A DNA stretch of 64,000 bases. Source: JANPPS01 sp965246925 (GTDB lineage Bacteria; Pseudomonadota; Alphaproteobacteria; Acetobacterales; Acetobacteraceae). Below are positions 55,004 through 62,397 of the stretch, piece by piece (position 1 is the first letter of the stretch; the number at the start of each line of letters is the position of its first letter). A program made the position numbers and the translations under genes. The stretch lies in NCBI GenBank assembly GCA_965246925.1, contig OZ251994.1, positions 434,001-498,000 on the forward strand. Direction: 5' to 3'. A model generated the notes under the pieces. The model saw only the letters and a list, made by a program, of their open reading frames with translations, searched no databases and was not told the origin of the DNA.

Positions 55004-56362
55004 TTGGCCTGTCCCGGCGTGAGTGACGTGCAATCGGCGCATGGGGTCCCGTTCCGGGATGCTGTGTGGGTATGGCTGCGCGTCGCCGCGCTGTCGTTTG
55101 GGGGGCCGGCCGGGCAGATTGCGGTCATGCATCGAATCGTCGTCGAGGAGAAGCGCTGGATCGGGGAGGCGCGGTTTCTGCATGCGCTGTCGTATTGCAC
55201 GCTGTTGCCGGGGCCGGAGGCACAGCAGCTGGCGATCTATATCGGGTGGCTCATGCACCGGACGCGGGGTGGGATCGTGGCCGGCGTGCTGTTCGTGCTG
55301 CCGGGTGCGGTGTCCATTATGGCACTGAGCTACGTCTATGCCGGGTGGGGCCGGGTGGGGGCGGTGGCGGCGCTGTTCTTCGGGCTGAAGTCGGCGGTGC
55401 TGGCGGTCGTGCTGCAGGCGGTGGTGCGGGTCGGACGGCGTGCGCTGATCAGCCGCCCCTTGCGGGCCATCGCGGCGGCGGCGTTCGTGGCGATCTTCGT
55501 GTTCGCGGTGCCGTTTCCGCTGATTATCCTGGCGGCGGGGCTGATCGGCTGGTTCTGGCGCTTTCCGGCGGCCGGGCATGGCGGCGGGGGGCGCGGGCTG
55601 GCGGAGGCGGATAGTTTACTGGGAGAGGCCCTGCCGCCGCACGCCCGCACCAGCGTGCGCACCGCGCGGCGGGCGGCGCTGATCTGGGGCATGCTGTGGC
55701 TCGGCCCCGTCCTGGCCATCGTGGCGACACTGGGCGCGGGCAGCGTCTATGGGCAGATCGCGCTGTTCTTCAGCGAATTGGCCGTGGTCACGTTCGGCGG
55801 CGCCTATGCCGTGCTGGCCTACATGGCGCAGGAGGCGGTGGCGCATTACCATTGGCTGCAGCCCGGCGAGATGCTGGACGGGCTGGGCATGGCGGAGACG
55901 ACGCCGGGCCCTTTGATCATGGTGACGCAGTTCGTGGGGTTCATGGCCGCCTACCGCGCGCCGGGCACGCTGGCGCCGTGGGTGGCGGGGACGTTGGGCG
56001 GGGTGCTCACGACCTGGGTCACGTTCACGCCGTGCTTTCTGTGGATTTTCCTCGGCGCGCCGTTCATCGAGGCGTTGCGCGGCAACCGGGCGCTGACGGG
56101 CGCGCTGTCGGCGATCACGGCGGCGGTCGTGGGGGTAATCCTGAACCTCGCAGTATGGTTCGCGCTGCACACCTGGTTTACCGCGGCCGCGCCGGTGCTG
56201 GGGTTCGAGGTGCCGATGTGGTGGAGCCTCGACCCGTGGGCATTCGGCTTATCGATGGCGGCGGTGCTGGCGATCTTCCGGTTCAACATGGGCATGATCA
56301 CGACGCTGCTGGCCTGCGCGGCGGCCGGGGTGGGGCTGCATTGGGCGTTAGGGGTGGTTTAG
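55004..56362 (+). CDS. chrA: Chromate transporter ChrA, two-domain, 452 aa
   Basis: The protein has two homologous CHR domains. The first carries LRVAALSFGGPAGQIAVMHR and LPGPEAQQLAIYIGW; the second, near residue 260, carries ELAVVTFGGAYAVLAYMAQE and MAETTPGPLIMVTQFVG. About ten membrane helices are visible. ChrA exports chromate. The start is TTG 55,004 with GGGAGGGG 5 nt upstream; GTG 55,019 is an alternative. The 227-bp gap to divergent pepA probably holds both promoters; no other element is evident. It is convergent with DUF1810 (4-nt overlap). Confidence 0.9.
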   Translation: MACPGVSDVQSAHGVPFRDAVWVWLRVAALSFGGPAGQIAVMHRIVVEEKRWIGEARFLHALSYCTLLPGPEAQQLAIYIGWLMHRTRGGIVAGVLFVLPGAVSIMALSYVYAGWGRVGAVAALFFGLKSAVLAVVLQAVVRVGRRALISRPLRAIAAAAFVAIFVFAVPFPLIILAAGLIGWFWRFPAAGHGGGGRGLAEADSLLGEALPPHARTSVRTARRAALIWGMLWLGPVLAIVATLGAGSVYGQIALFFSELAVVTFGGAYAVLAYMAQEAVAHYHWLQPGEMLDGLGMAETTPGPLIMVTQFVGFMAAYRAPGTLAPWVAGTLGGVLTTWVTFTPCFLWIFLGAPFIEALRGNRALTGALSAITAAVVGVILNLAVWFALHTWFTAAAPVLGFEVPMWWSLDPWAFGLSMAAVLAIFRFNMGMITTLLACAAAGVGLHWALGVV

Positions 56363-56763
56363 AGAAGCCGCAGCGTCGCCGGGTCGGGGCTGTCGAAGAA
56401 TCGGTCTAGCCCGGCTGCGAACACGCCCGGTCCGGGTGCGGCGGCGGCGAACAGGGTGAGGCAGGAGCGGAACTTGAGGTCGTCCGGGCTGCCGAAGATG
56501 GCGTGGGCCGTGCGGTCCGGCACGGCCAGCACCAGGCCCGTGCAATGCAGGAGCCATGTGCCCAGCGAGGGGTGTGCCAGATAGGCCTGCTCCTCCGCCA
56601 TATCCTGGATCGCATAACGTTGCGCCATCGCGCTATGGCCGAGCCCGGCGATCTGCGGGAAGACGAACCACATCCAGTGCGTCCGCTTCTGACCGGCGCC
56701 GAGCTCCGCCTCCACCTGCGCGCGGAGCGGGGCCTGCGCCGTCATGAACCGGTCGAAACTCAT
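56359..56763 (-). CDS. DUF1810 family protein, 134 aa
   Basis: The sequence FDRFMTAQAPLRAQVEAELG, then THWMWFVFPQIAGLGHSAMA and YLAHPSLGTWLLHCTGLVL, is a textbook DUF1810 protein. Its biochemical role is unknown. ATG 56,763 overlaps the dgt stop (ATGA), so it is co-translated with dgt. Confidence 0.88.
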   Translation of the reverse strand: MSFDRFMTAQAPLRAQVEAELGAGQKRTHWMWFVFPQIAGLGHSAMAQRYAIQDMAEEQAYLAHPSLGTWLLHCTGLVLAVPDRTAHAIFGSPDDLKFRSCLTLFAAAAPGPGVFAAGLDRFFDSPDPATLRLL

Positions 56764-57905
56764 CCGGTGATGTGCGGGTCGGTGAGACGCCGCCGTTCAT
56801 CGAGGGCGAAGCGGTCCGTCATGCCGGCGATGTAGTCCGCCACGACGCCGGCCGCCCGGCGCTCGTCCCCTTCGCCCGCCTGGCTGCGCCAGCCATCCGG
56901 CAGCAGGCTGGTGTCCCGGTGCAACAGGCCGAACAGCTCCTCCGTCACGCGGCGCGACTTGCTGGTCATGCGGTTCACCCGCCAATGCCGGTACATGCGG
57001 GCGAACAGGAAGTCCTTGATGGCCTGATTGGCCTCCGCCATGGCCGGGCTGAAGGCGATGACGGGGGATTTGGAGCGCCGGATCGCCTGCGCGTCCTTGG
57101 GGTCCAGCTTGGCCAGCCGCCGCCGGCTTTCGGCGATGAGGTCGCCCGCGAACGCGTTGATGACCCGGCGGATCGTCTCATGCCGCAGCCGGGGCGGGGG
57201 CACGTCCAAATGCGACCGGCGCGCCTCCTGCAACGCTGACCCTACGACCGGCAGATGCGCAATGTCGTCCGGTCCGAACAGCTGTGCCCGCATGCCATCA
57301 TCGAGGTCGTGGGAGTGATACGCCACGTCATCCGACATGGCCGCAACCTGCGCCTCCGCCCCGGCATGGGTGTTCAACTCTAAGGGATGACGTTTGGTGT
57401 ATTCTTCGATATAGGCGGGCGGGTGGCGAAGCGGACCGTTATGCTTGGCCAGTCCCTCCAGAGTCTCCCACGTCAAATTTAAGCCATCGAAGGCGGCATA
57501 CCGGTTCTCCAACTTGGTCACGATCTTGAGCGACTGCGCGTTATGATCGAAACCGCCCCATGGTTTCATGCAAGTATTCAGCCCGTCCTCCCCAGCATGC
57601 CCAAACGGCGTGTGGCCGAGGTCATGCGCGAGCGCCAGCGCCTCCGTTAGGTCCTCATCCAACGCGAGCGCCCGAGAGATCGAGCGGGCGATCTGCGCCA
57701 CCTCGATGCTATGTGTAAGGCGCGTACGGTAATAGTCACCCTCGTGATTGACGAATACCTGCGTTTTATACTGCAGCTTGCGGAAGGCCGAGCTGTGGAT
57801 GATGCGGTCCCGGTCCCGTTGCCACGGACTACGGCCCGGCGCCTCCGGCTCCGGATGAAGGCGCCCCCGCGAGGTCTCCGGAAGAACGGCGTAGGCGGCA
57901 TGCAT
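56760..57905 (-). CDS. dgt: Deoxyguanosinetriphosphate triphosphohydrolase-like protein, 381 aa
   Basis: This HD-domain dNTPase releases triphosphate from dNTPs. The HD motif parts are YRTRLTHSIEVAQIARSI and ALAHDLGHTPFGHAGE, with the later Asp in MSDDVAYHSHDLDDG. SSAFRKLQYKTQVF near the N-terminus is typical. ATG 57,905 (MHAAYAVLPETSRGR) is preferred to the opening at 58,022, which lies inside the insertion element. The IS sits 53 bp upstream of this start and may affect the promoter. Confidence 0.92.
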   Translation of the reverse strand: MHAAYAVLPETSRGRLHPEPEAPGRSPWQRDRDRIIHSSAFRKLQYKTQVFVNHEGDYYRTRLTHSIEVAQIARSISRALALDEDLTEALALAHDLGHTPFGHAGEDGLNTCMKPWGGFDHNAQSLKIVTKLENRYAAFDGLNLTWETLEGLAKHNGPLRHPPAYIEEYTKRHPLELNTHAGAEAQVAAMSDDVAYHSHDLDDGMRAQLFGPDDIAHLPVVGSALQEARRSHLDVPPPRLRHETIRRVINAFAGDLIAESRRRLAKLDPKDAQAIRRSKSPVIAFSPAMAEANQAIKDFLFARMYRHWRVNRMTSKSRRVTEELFGLLHRDTSLLPDGWRSQAGEGDERRAAGVVADYIAGMTDRFALDERRRLTDPHITG

Positions 57906-57948
57906 TCCATGAGCGTAGCACGGATCGCCGTAAAAGGACGCCCCCTCT

Positions 57949-57958
57949 CCCGCTGGCC
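57949..57958. repeat. 10-bp target site duplication, left
   Basis: CCCGCTGGCC directly abuts the left terminal inverted repeat of the IS and is repeated exactly at 59,431-59,440. A 10-bp duplication is within the range known for the IS4 family. Confidence 0.85.
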
Positions 57959-59430
57959 CTACGGCGGTCACGCATGTGCGAATCAATTTTGACTGGCGTT
58001 CGGGTTGGTTTTCCGAATCCATGACTGGTGTTCATGGAGCGATTCGCATGAGTGATGACACCCTTGGTTCCTTTGGCGACGCGCGGTTGCGGCGGGTAGG
58101 TGCGCGTTTGCTGGCGGCGATGCAGAACGCGCCCACGATGTGTTTGCATGCTCTGGCTGAGACCCGCAACGAGGCTCTCCGCTTTGGTCAGTTCCTCGAC
58201 AACCCGGCCGTGAGTGCGGACGAGATGCTGGTGCATACGGGCCGGGTCACTGGCCGACGCGCGGCCGGCCGGCATGTGTTGGCGGTTCAGGACACGACCG
58301 AGCTGCACTTCGCCTCGCACGGGGCGAGCAAGCGGGGGTTCGGCCGGGCAGGCAACGGAGAGGACATCGGCCTGTTCCTGCATCCGACGGTCGCCGTCGA
58401 TGCTGCCACGGGCGGCGTGATCGGCCTTGTGGGTGCCCAGGTGCTCAACCGGACCGAGGGCCTGGTGGCCGACCGTAACACCCGGGCCGCCGATGCCAAG
58501 GAGTCGCGCCGTTGGCTGGCGGGGGCCGAAACCGCCGCGGCCGTTCTGGAGGACGCGGCGCTGGTGACGGTCGTCGCCGACCGCGAGAGCGACATCTACG
58601 ACCAGTTCGCCCGCCGGCCCGAAGGTGCCCACCTCCTGTGCCGGGCGGCACAAGACCGGGCCTTGACGACCGGGTCGCGGCTGTTCGCCAGTTGTGCATC
58701 GTGGCCCGAGCAGGACCGCGTCTGTATCGAGATACCCGCGCGCGGGCCGCGTCCGGCGCGCTCGGCCCAGGTTGCGATCCGGTTCGGCGAGGTCACGCTG
58801 AGACGCCCGGCCAAAGCGGCCCGGAGCCTGGCCGAAACGGTGACCTTGCGCGTCGTGGACGTGCGCGAGGTCGGGGTGCCGGAGGCAATGACGGAGGATA
58901 AGGATGCGGTGCATTGGTGCCTGCTGACGACGCATGCCGTGCCGGATGTGACGCGGGCCCGCGAGATCGTCGGCTGGTATCGGCTGCGCTGGACGATCGA
59001 GCAGGTGTTCCGCACGCTCAAGAGTGCCGGGGCAGAAGCGGAGAACTCGCAAGTCGTCGAGGCACGACGCTACGTCAAGCTGGCGGTGACGGCGCTGATC
59101 GCGGCGGTGCGGATCGTGCAGATCGTGGTAGGGCGCGACGCCGCGACCGGCCAGCCGCTGAGCGACGCAGCCGATCCAGCCGACACGCCGATGCTGAAGT
59201 CGTGCTGCGCCAAGCTCGAAGGCCGGACGGCGGCGCTGAAGAACCCCCATGCCGACGACACGCTGGCCTGGTTCGCCTGGATCGTCGCCCGCCTCGGCGG
59301 CTGGTCCGGATACCACTCGAGAGGCTACAAGCCGCCCGGACCCAAGATCATCGCCCGAGGAGTGCTGAAACTCGACGGGATCAAACAAGGGTGGGCCCTC
59401 GCTCATTCCGCAAATGTGTGACTCCCGTAG
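57959..59430 (+). mobile_element. IS4-family insertion sequence, 1472 bp
   Basis: The terminal repeats begin CTACGGCGGTCACGCATGTG on the left and, read from the right end inward, CTACGGGAGTCACACATTTG; about 19 of 24 positions match. They are flanked by an exact 10-bp target duplication. One transposase gene fills the element. The IS split the short divergent promoter region of dgt and erpA, which without it would be about 100 bp. Intact ends and duplication suggest a fairly recent insertion. Confidence 0.9.
58021..59421 (+). CDS. IS4-family transposase, 466 aa
   Basis: This DDE transposase has DTTELHF near residue 90 (first Asp), VVADRESDIYD near 185 (second Asp), and WYRLRWTIEQVFRTLK near 320. 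The last fits the IS4 signature Y-x2-R-x3-E-x6-K exactly and supplies the Glu. ATG 58,021 is chosen; the frame opens 45 nt earlier, near the left end. The coding region is complete and undamaged, so the element may be active. Confidence 0.92.
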   Translation: MTGVHGAIRMSDDTLGSFGDARLRRVGARLLAAMQNAPTMCLHALAETRNEALRFGQFLDNPAVSADEMLVHTGRVTGRRAAGRHVLAVQDTTELHFASHGASKRGFGRAGNGEDIGLFLHPTVAVDAATGGVIGLVGAQVLNRTEGLVADRNTRAADAKESRRWLAGAETAAAVLEDAALVTVVADRESDIYDQFARRPEGAHLLCRAAQDRALTTGSRLFASCASWPEQDRVCIEIPARGPRPARSAQVAIRFGEVTLRRPAKAARSLAETVTLRVVDVREVGVPEAMTEDKDAVHWCLLTTHAVPDVTRAREIVGWYRLRWTIEQVFRTLKSAGAEAENSQVVEARRYVKLAVTALIAAVRIVQIVVGRDAATGQPLSDAADPADTPMLKSCCAKLEGRTAALKNPHADDTLAWFAWIVARLGGWSGYHSRGYKPPGPKIIARGVLKLDGIKQGWALAHSANV

Positions 59431-59440
59431 CCCGCTGGCC
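59431..59440. repeat. 10-bp target site duplication, right
   Basis: CCCGCTGGCC repeats the sequence at 57,949-57,958 directly after the right terminal repeat of the IS. Confidence 0.85.
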
Positions 59441-59486
59441 GGAGAGGGTCTTCAAAACACCGCGTCCCCGCGCTACATGGGTGAGT

Positions 59487-59816
59487 ATGACCGAATTCAG
59501 CATCTCAGACCGTGCCGCCGAACGCGTGAGCGAGATCGTCGCCGCACAAGGCAGGCCTATGGCGCTCCGCGTCGCGGTGCTCGCCGGCGGCTGTAGTGGG
59601 TTTCAGTATAAGTTCGAACTCGATGAACACCGGGCCGATGACGATCTGGTCGTGGAACAAGGCGCGGCCCGCGTGCTGGTCGATCCGGCCAGCCTCGACC
59701 TGCTCGGCGGGTCGCAACTGGACTATACGGACGAGTTGATGGGCAGCCACTTCGTGGTGAAGAACCCCAACGCGACCTCCGCCTGCGGCTGCGGCACCAG
59801 CTTCAGCGTCGATTGA
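59487..59816 (+). CDS. erpA: Iron-sulfur cluster insertion protein ErpA, 109 aa
   Basis: This A-type carrier delivers Fe-S clusters to target proteins. The three conserved cysteines are in AGGCSGFQYKF near residue 35 and SACGCGTSF at the C-terminus. ATG 59,487 (MTEFSISDRAAERV) follows the IS by 47 nt after the duplicated site. An upstream opening in the same frame lies inside the transposase and is not used. xth follows after 16 nt. Confidence 0.93.
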   Translation: MTEFSISDRAAERVSEIVAAQGRPMALRVAVLAGGCSGFQYKFELDEHRADDDLVVEQGAARVLVDPASLDLLGGSQLDYTDELMGSHFVVKNPNATSACGCGTSFSVD

Positions 59817-59832
59817 GGCCGCCCCACGCGCC

Positions 59833-60603
59833 ATGAAGATTGCTACCTGGAACGTAAACTCCATCCGCATGCGGGAGGGGCTGGTTCTGGACTGGCTGAC
59901 GCGCGAGCAGCCGGATTTATTGCTGATGCAGGAAATCAAGTGCGAGGCGGCGCAGTTTCCTGAGTTGGGGTTTGCTGGCCTCGGCTACCACGCCCATGTG
60001 TGTGGCCAGAAATCGTATAACGGCGTTGCCATACTATCCCGGATCCCCGTCGAAATGGTGCACCGGGCCTTACCGGGCCTGCCGGACGATGACGTGCAAG
60101 CCCGGTATTTGGAGGTCGTAGCGGAAGGCATACATATCGGCAATCTATACTTGCCAAACGGCAATTCCGGCGGGGATGCAGGCTATCAATACAAGCTGCG
60201 TTGGATGCAATGCTTGACTGATCGAGCGCAATTGTTGCTGGAAGCCGATACGCCGTGCGTTTTTGCCGGAGATTATAATGTCTGCCCCACGGACGCGGAT
60301 TTCGCGCCGGGCACGCTGCCGCAGGGCGATGCCCTGGTCCGCCCTGAAACCCGCGCGGCGTTCCGCACGATGCAGTGGCTGGGTCTGACGGACGCGCTAC
60401 GGGCACTGCATCCCCGAGACCGGGTCTGGACGTTTTGGGATTACCAGGCCGGCGCCTGGCAGCGTGACCAGGGTCTGCGCATCGACCACGCCCTGCTATC
60501 CCCGGACCTCGCCGAACGTTTGATCCGCGCCACGCCGGACAAGGCGGAGCGGGGCATGACGCAGCCATCCGACCATGTGCCGGTCGTGTTCGAGATCAGC
60601 TAG
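59833..60603 (+). CDS. xth: Exodeoxyribonuclease III, 256 aa
   Basis: This AP endonuclease and 3'-exonuclease acts in base excision repair. Active-site segments are MKIATWNVNSIRMR, LMQEIKC, NLYLPNG, FAGDYNVCPTDAD, and LRIDHALLS with PSDHVPVVFE (the catalytic Asp-His pair). The protein is full length. It shares an operon with erpA, as in many alphaproteobacteria. The toxin-module array begins 85 nt after its stop. Confidence 0.94.
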   Translation: MKIATWNVNSIRMREGLVLDWLTREQPDLLLMQEIKCEAAQFPELGFAGLGYHAHVCGQKSYNGVAILSRIPVEMVHRALPGLPDDDVQARYLEVVAEGIHIGNLYLPNGNSGGDAGYQYKLRWMQCLTDRAQLLLEADTPCVFAGDYNVCPTDADFAPGTLPQGDALVRPETRAAFRTMQWLGLTDALRALHPRDRVWTFWDYQAGAWQRDQGLRIDHALLSPDLAERLIRATPDKAERGMTQPSDHVPVVFEIS

Positions 60604-60687
60604 CGCTACAGCGACGCGAAAAACGCCACCCCCGTCCACCACGGCGCTGACCCGGCGGACCTGGCCAGGCTTCCCCCACTTGGGCAT

Positions 60688-60937
60688 CGAGCTGCTGTCG
60701 TTCTTGGAGCAGTGCCAGGCCCGGGTCTGGGTGGCGCTGGCGGCGCTGCCGGCCGATGCGCGCTCGGACCGGATGCTGACGGTGGCGCAGCGATTCGTGG
60801 ACGCGGCCTATCAGGCGACGGCGGCGAACAACTGGGTCTCTGGTGCAGACGCTGGAGACCGCGGCCGATGTCAGTCTGCAGATCGCCGCCATGCCCGACG
60901 CCAGCCGCCACGCGCTGACCGAGAGGTTCATGCACAA
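60688..60937 (+). repeat. 250-bp direct repeat, copy 1
   Basis: This block matches 62,511-62,760 base for base except for about five substitutions seen by eye, with no length change. It encodes the conserved amphipathic region of the toxin modules, including the shared frameshift. Homology begins and ends abruptly, consistent with recombination-built modules. Confidence 0.9.
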
Positions 60938-61999
60938 TCGTTTGCCGGGCAAGCGTTCTCCGAGACACAGAGCGCGGCGGGGTTCCTTGGCTTCACCAAT
61001 ACGGCAGCCACGGCCACCTCCAGTGCTGTGACGGCAACCCAGGCCTTGGGCCGGACCATCCTAGCCGGAACGGCGTTGGTGGGTAGCGCGTCCGGTATCG
61101 CACAGAGTGCTGCAAACGGTGACGCGCTGGGGGTTGCGGCCGGCGTGCTGGAGGTGGCAGCCGCGGTGGCCGGCGGCCTGGTGTCCACCAATGAAATCCC
61201 AGACGCCACGAACCTGGGTGCCCTGCTGCAAGGCGTGGCCGTCTATGGCGGCATCGCCTCCCTGGCCACGAGCGGAGCGGACGCCTTCATCCATGGCGAC
61301 ATCGCGGGAGAGCTCGCGTCTAGCCTGAATGCGCTGACGCAGCTTGTGGCAGCGAGTGTGCCGGTCCAATCCGATAAGACGAAAGCAGACGGATCGATCA
61401 TAACGGATTACATTGAGGTGGTGCCATTTGGCAAATCGCCGCCATTAAGCTTAGACGCATTTAGTCTTGTAGAAGACTCAGATCTTGGCACAGCTCTAAA
61501 TAATGGGAGACTTAAGGGTTACTGACTGCCACCAGCCACAGATCCAAAGTTGATTTCAAGCGATTACATCGCCGTTGTCGATGATTTTGGAAACATTCTG
61601 GGCTACTCACCGTTACAGGTACAAGTTTATGGGGCAGTGGCAGTAATTGCCAGTCTCGGAGTGATAGTCGCGGGCGGGGCATTGTTGCCCGTAGAGGCTG
61701 GCGCGGAGATCGGTACTGTTCCCAAGGATGGAACTGTTGTTGGAGCTGAAGCCGCCGGGGCCGCACCAAACCTGTTGAAGCTCGGTCAAAAATTTAATAA
61801 AAACGCGAACAGTCCAGCAGGCGCGAATGTGCTTGAGGATCCAAACTTAACCGTATTAAAATTTATAGCAGAAAATCGTACAGCTAGCATTCTTCGAGTG
61901 TTTCCGAAGGAGTATCTGAATATGACTATCGGCGAGGCCCTCAAAACACGTGGTAGTACGGTAAGAAGACTGATTATTGACGGGAGGTTTTCGAATTGA
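60688..61999 (+). pseudogene. Degraded polymorphic-toxin module 1 with toxin-like C-terminal tail
   Basis: The module lacks a true start. It reads ELLSFLEQCQARVWVALAAL, shifts frame at GGG 60,834-60,836, continues as LVQTLETAADVSLQIAAMPD, then returns to the first frame after a loss of about 290 bp relative to module 2. Next comes an Ala/Gly-rich region (LAGTALVGSASGIAQSAANG, VAVYGGIASLATSGADAFI). An in-frame TGA at 61,523 interrupts it. The same frame then encodes a membrane segment (VYGAVAVIASLGVIVAGG) and a soluble low-GC tail (LTVLKFIAENRTASILRV, NMTIGEALKTRGSTVRRL). The tail resembles C-terminal toxin domains of polymorphic toxins; its activity is unknown. The stop overlaps the immunity gene as TTGA. 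Confidence 0.75.
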
Positions 62000-62343
62000 T
62001 CAGCAAAGAGATGTTTTCTTGTAAAATGAGATACCACATATTCGTTGGTAACAGCCCGTCTTGCCTCGCCAACGATCAAGTTCACGTCTTTGATGCTACT
62101 GACTATGACGTAGCCTTTTCAAAAGCTCTTCAGATTGGACTTCAAGGTGAGGAGTTATTTATCAATTCTGAAAATGAGACTGTTCAGTGGAGGTTCGCGG
62201 CAGTTATATCCCTTGACCGTGTTTTCATCGGCCAAGGAAGCTCACAAGTCTACTCAGAACCGCTACATCTTGACGGACACTCAATGATCGCAGTTGATTT
62301 TTTATTTCGACCTGAACTCTCAGAGCCCATACAAACAATTTAG
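61996..62343 (+). CDS. Probable immunity protein, DUF4288-like, 115 aa
   Basis: The sequence DATDYDVAFSKALQIGLQ, then ENETVQWRFAAVISLDRV and SQVYSEPLHLDG, resembles DUF4288 proteins, which often sit behind toxin tails. TTG 61,996 overlaps the toxin-tail stop (TTGA) and has GGGAGG 9 nt upstream. ATG 62,011 is an alternative. The protein is soluble, without signal or membrane parts, as expected for a cytoplasmic immunity protein. Base composition is far more AT-rich than the chromosome. It appears intact although the upstream module is broken. Confidence 0.7.
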   Translation: MISKEMFSCKMRYHIFVGNSPSCLANDQVHVFDATDYDVAFSKALQIGLQGEELFINSENETVQWRFAAVISLDRVFIGQGSSQVYSEPLHLDGHSMIAVDFLFRPELSEPIQTI

Positions 62344-62397
62344 TGATGTCCTAATCTGGGAGGTGCAGCCCGACTCCAAACAAGGCGTAACTGATCA

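Noticed and set aside
57960..59425. Shorter IS ends at the CAC/GTG pairs with a 9-bp duplication
   Set aside because: The flanks then do not match; placing the ends at CTACGG gives an exact 10-bp duplication and longer inverted repeats.
61523..61525. TGA read as selenocysteine
   Set aside because: No stem-loop of SECIS type is apparent after it and the context shows no selenoprotein family; a TGG to TGA change is simpler.
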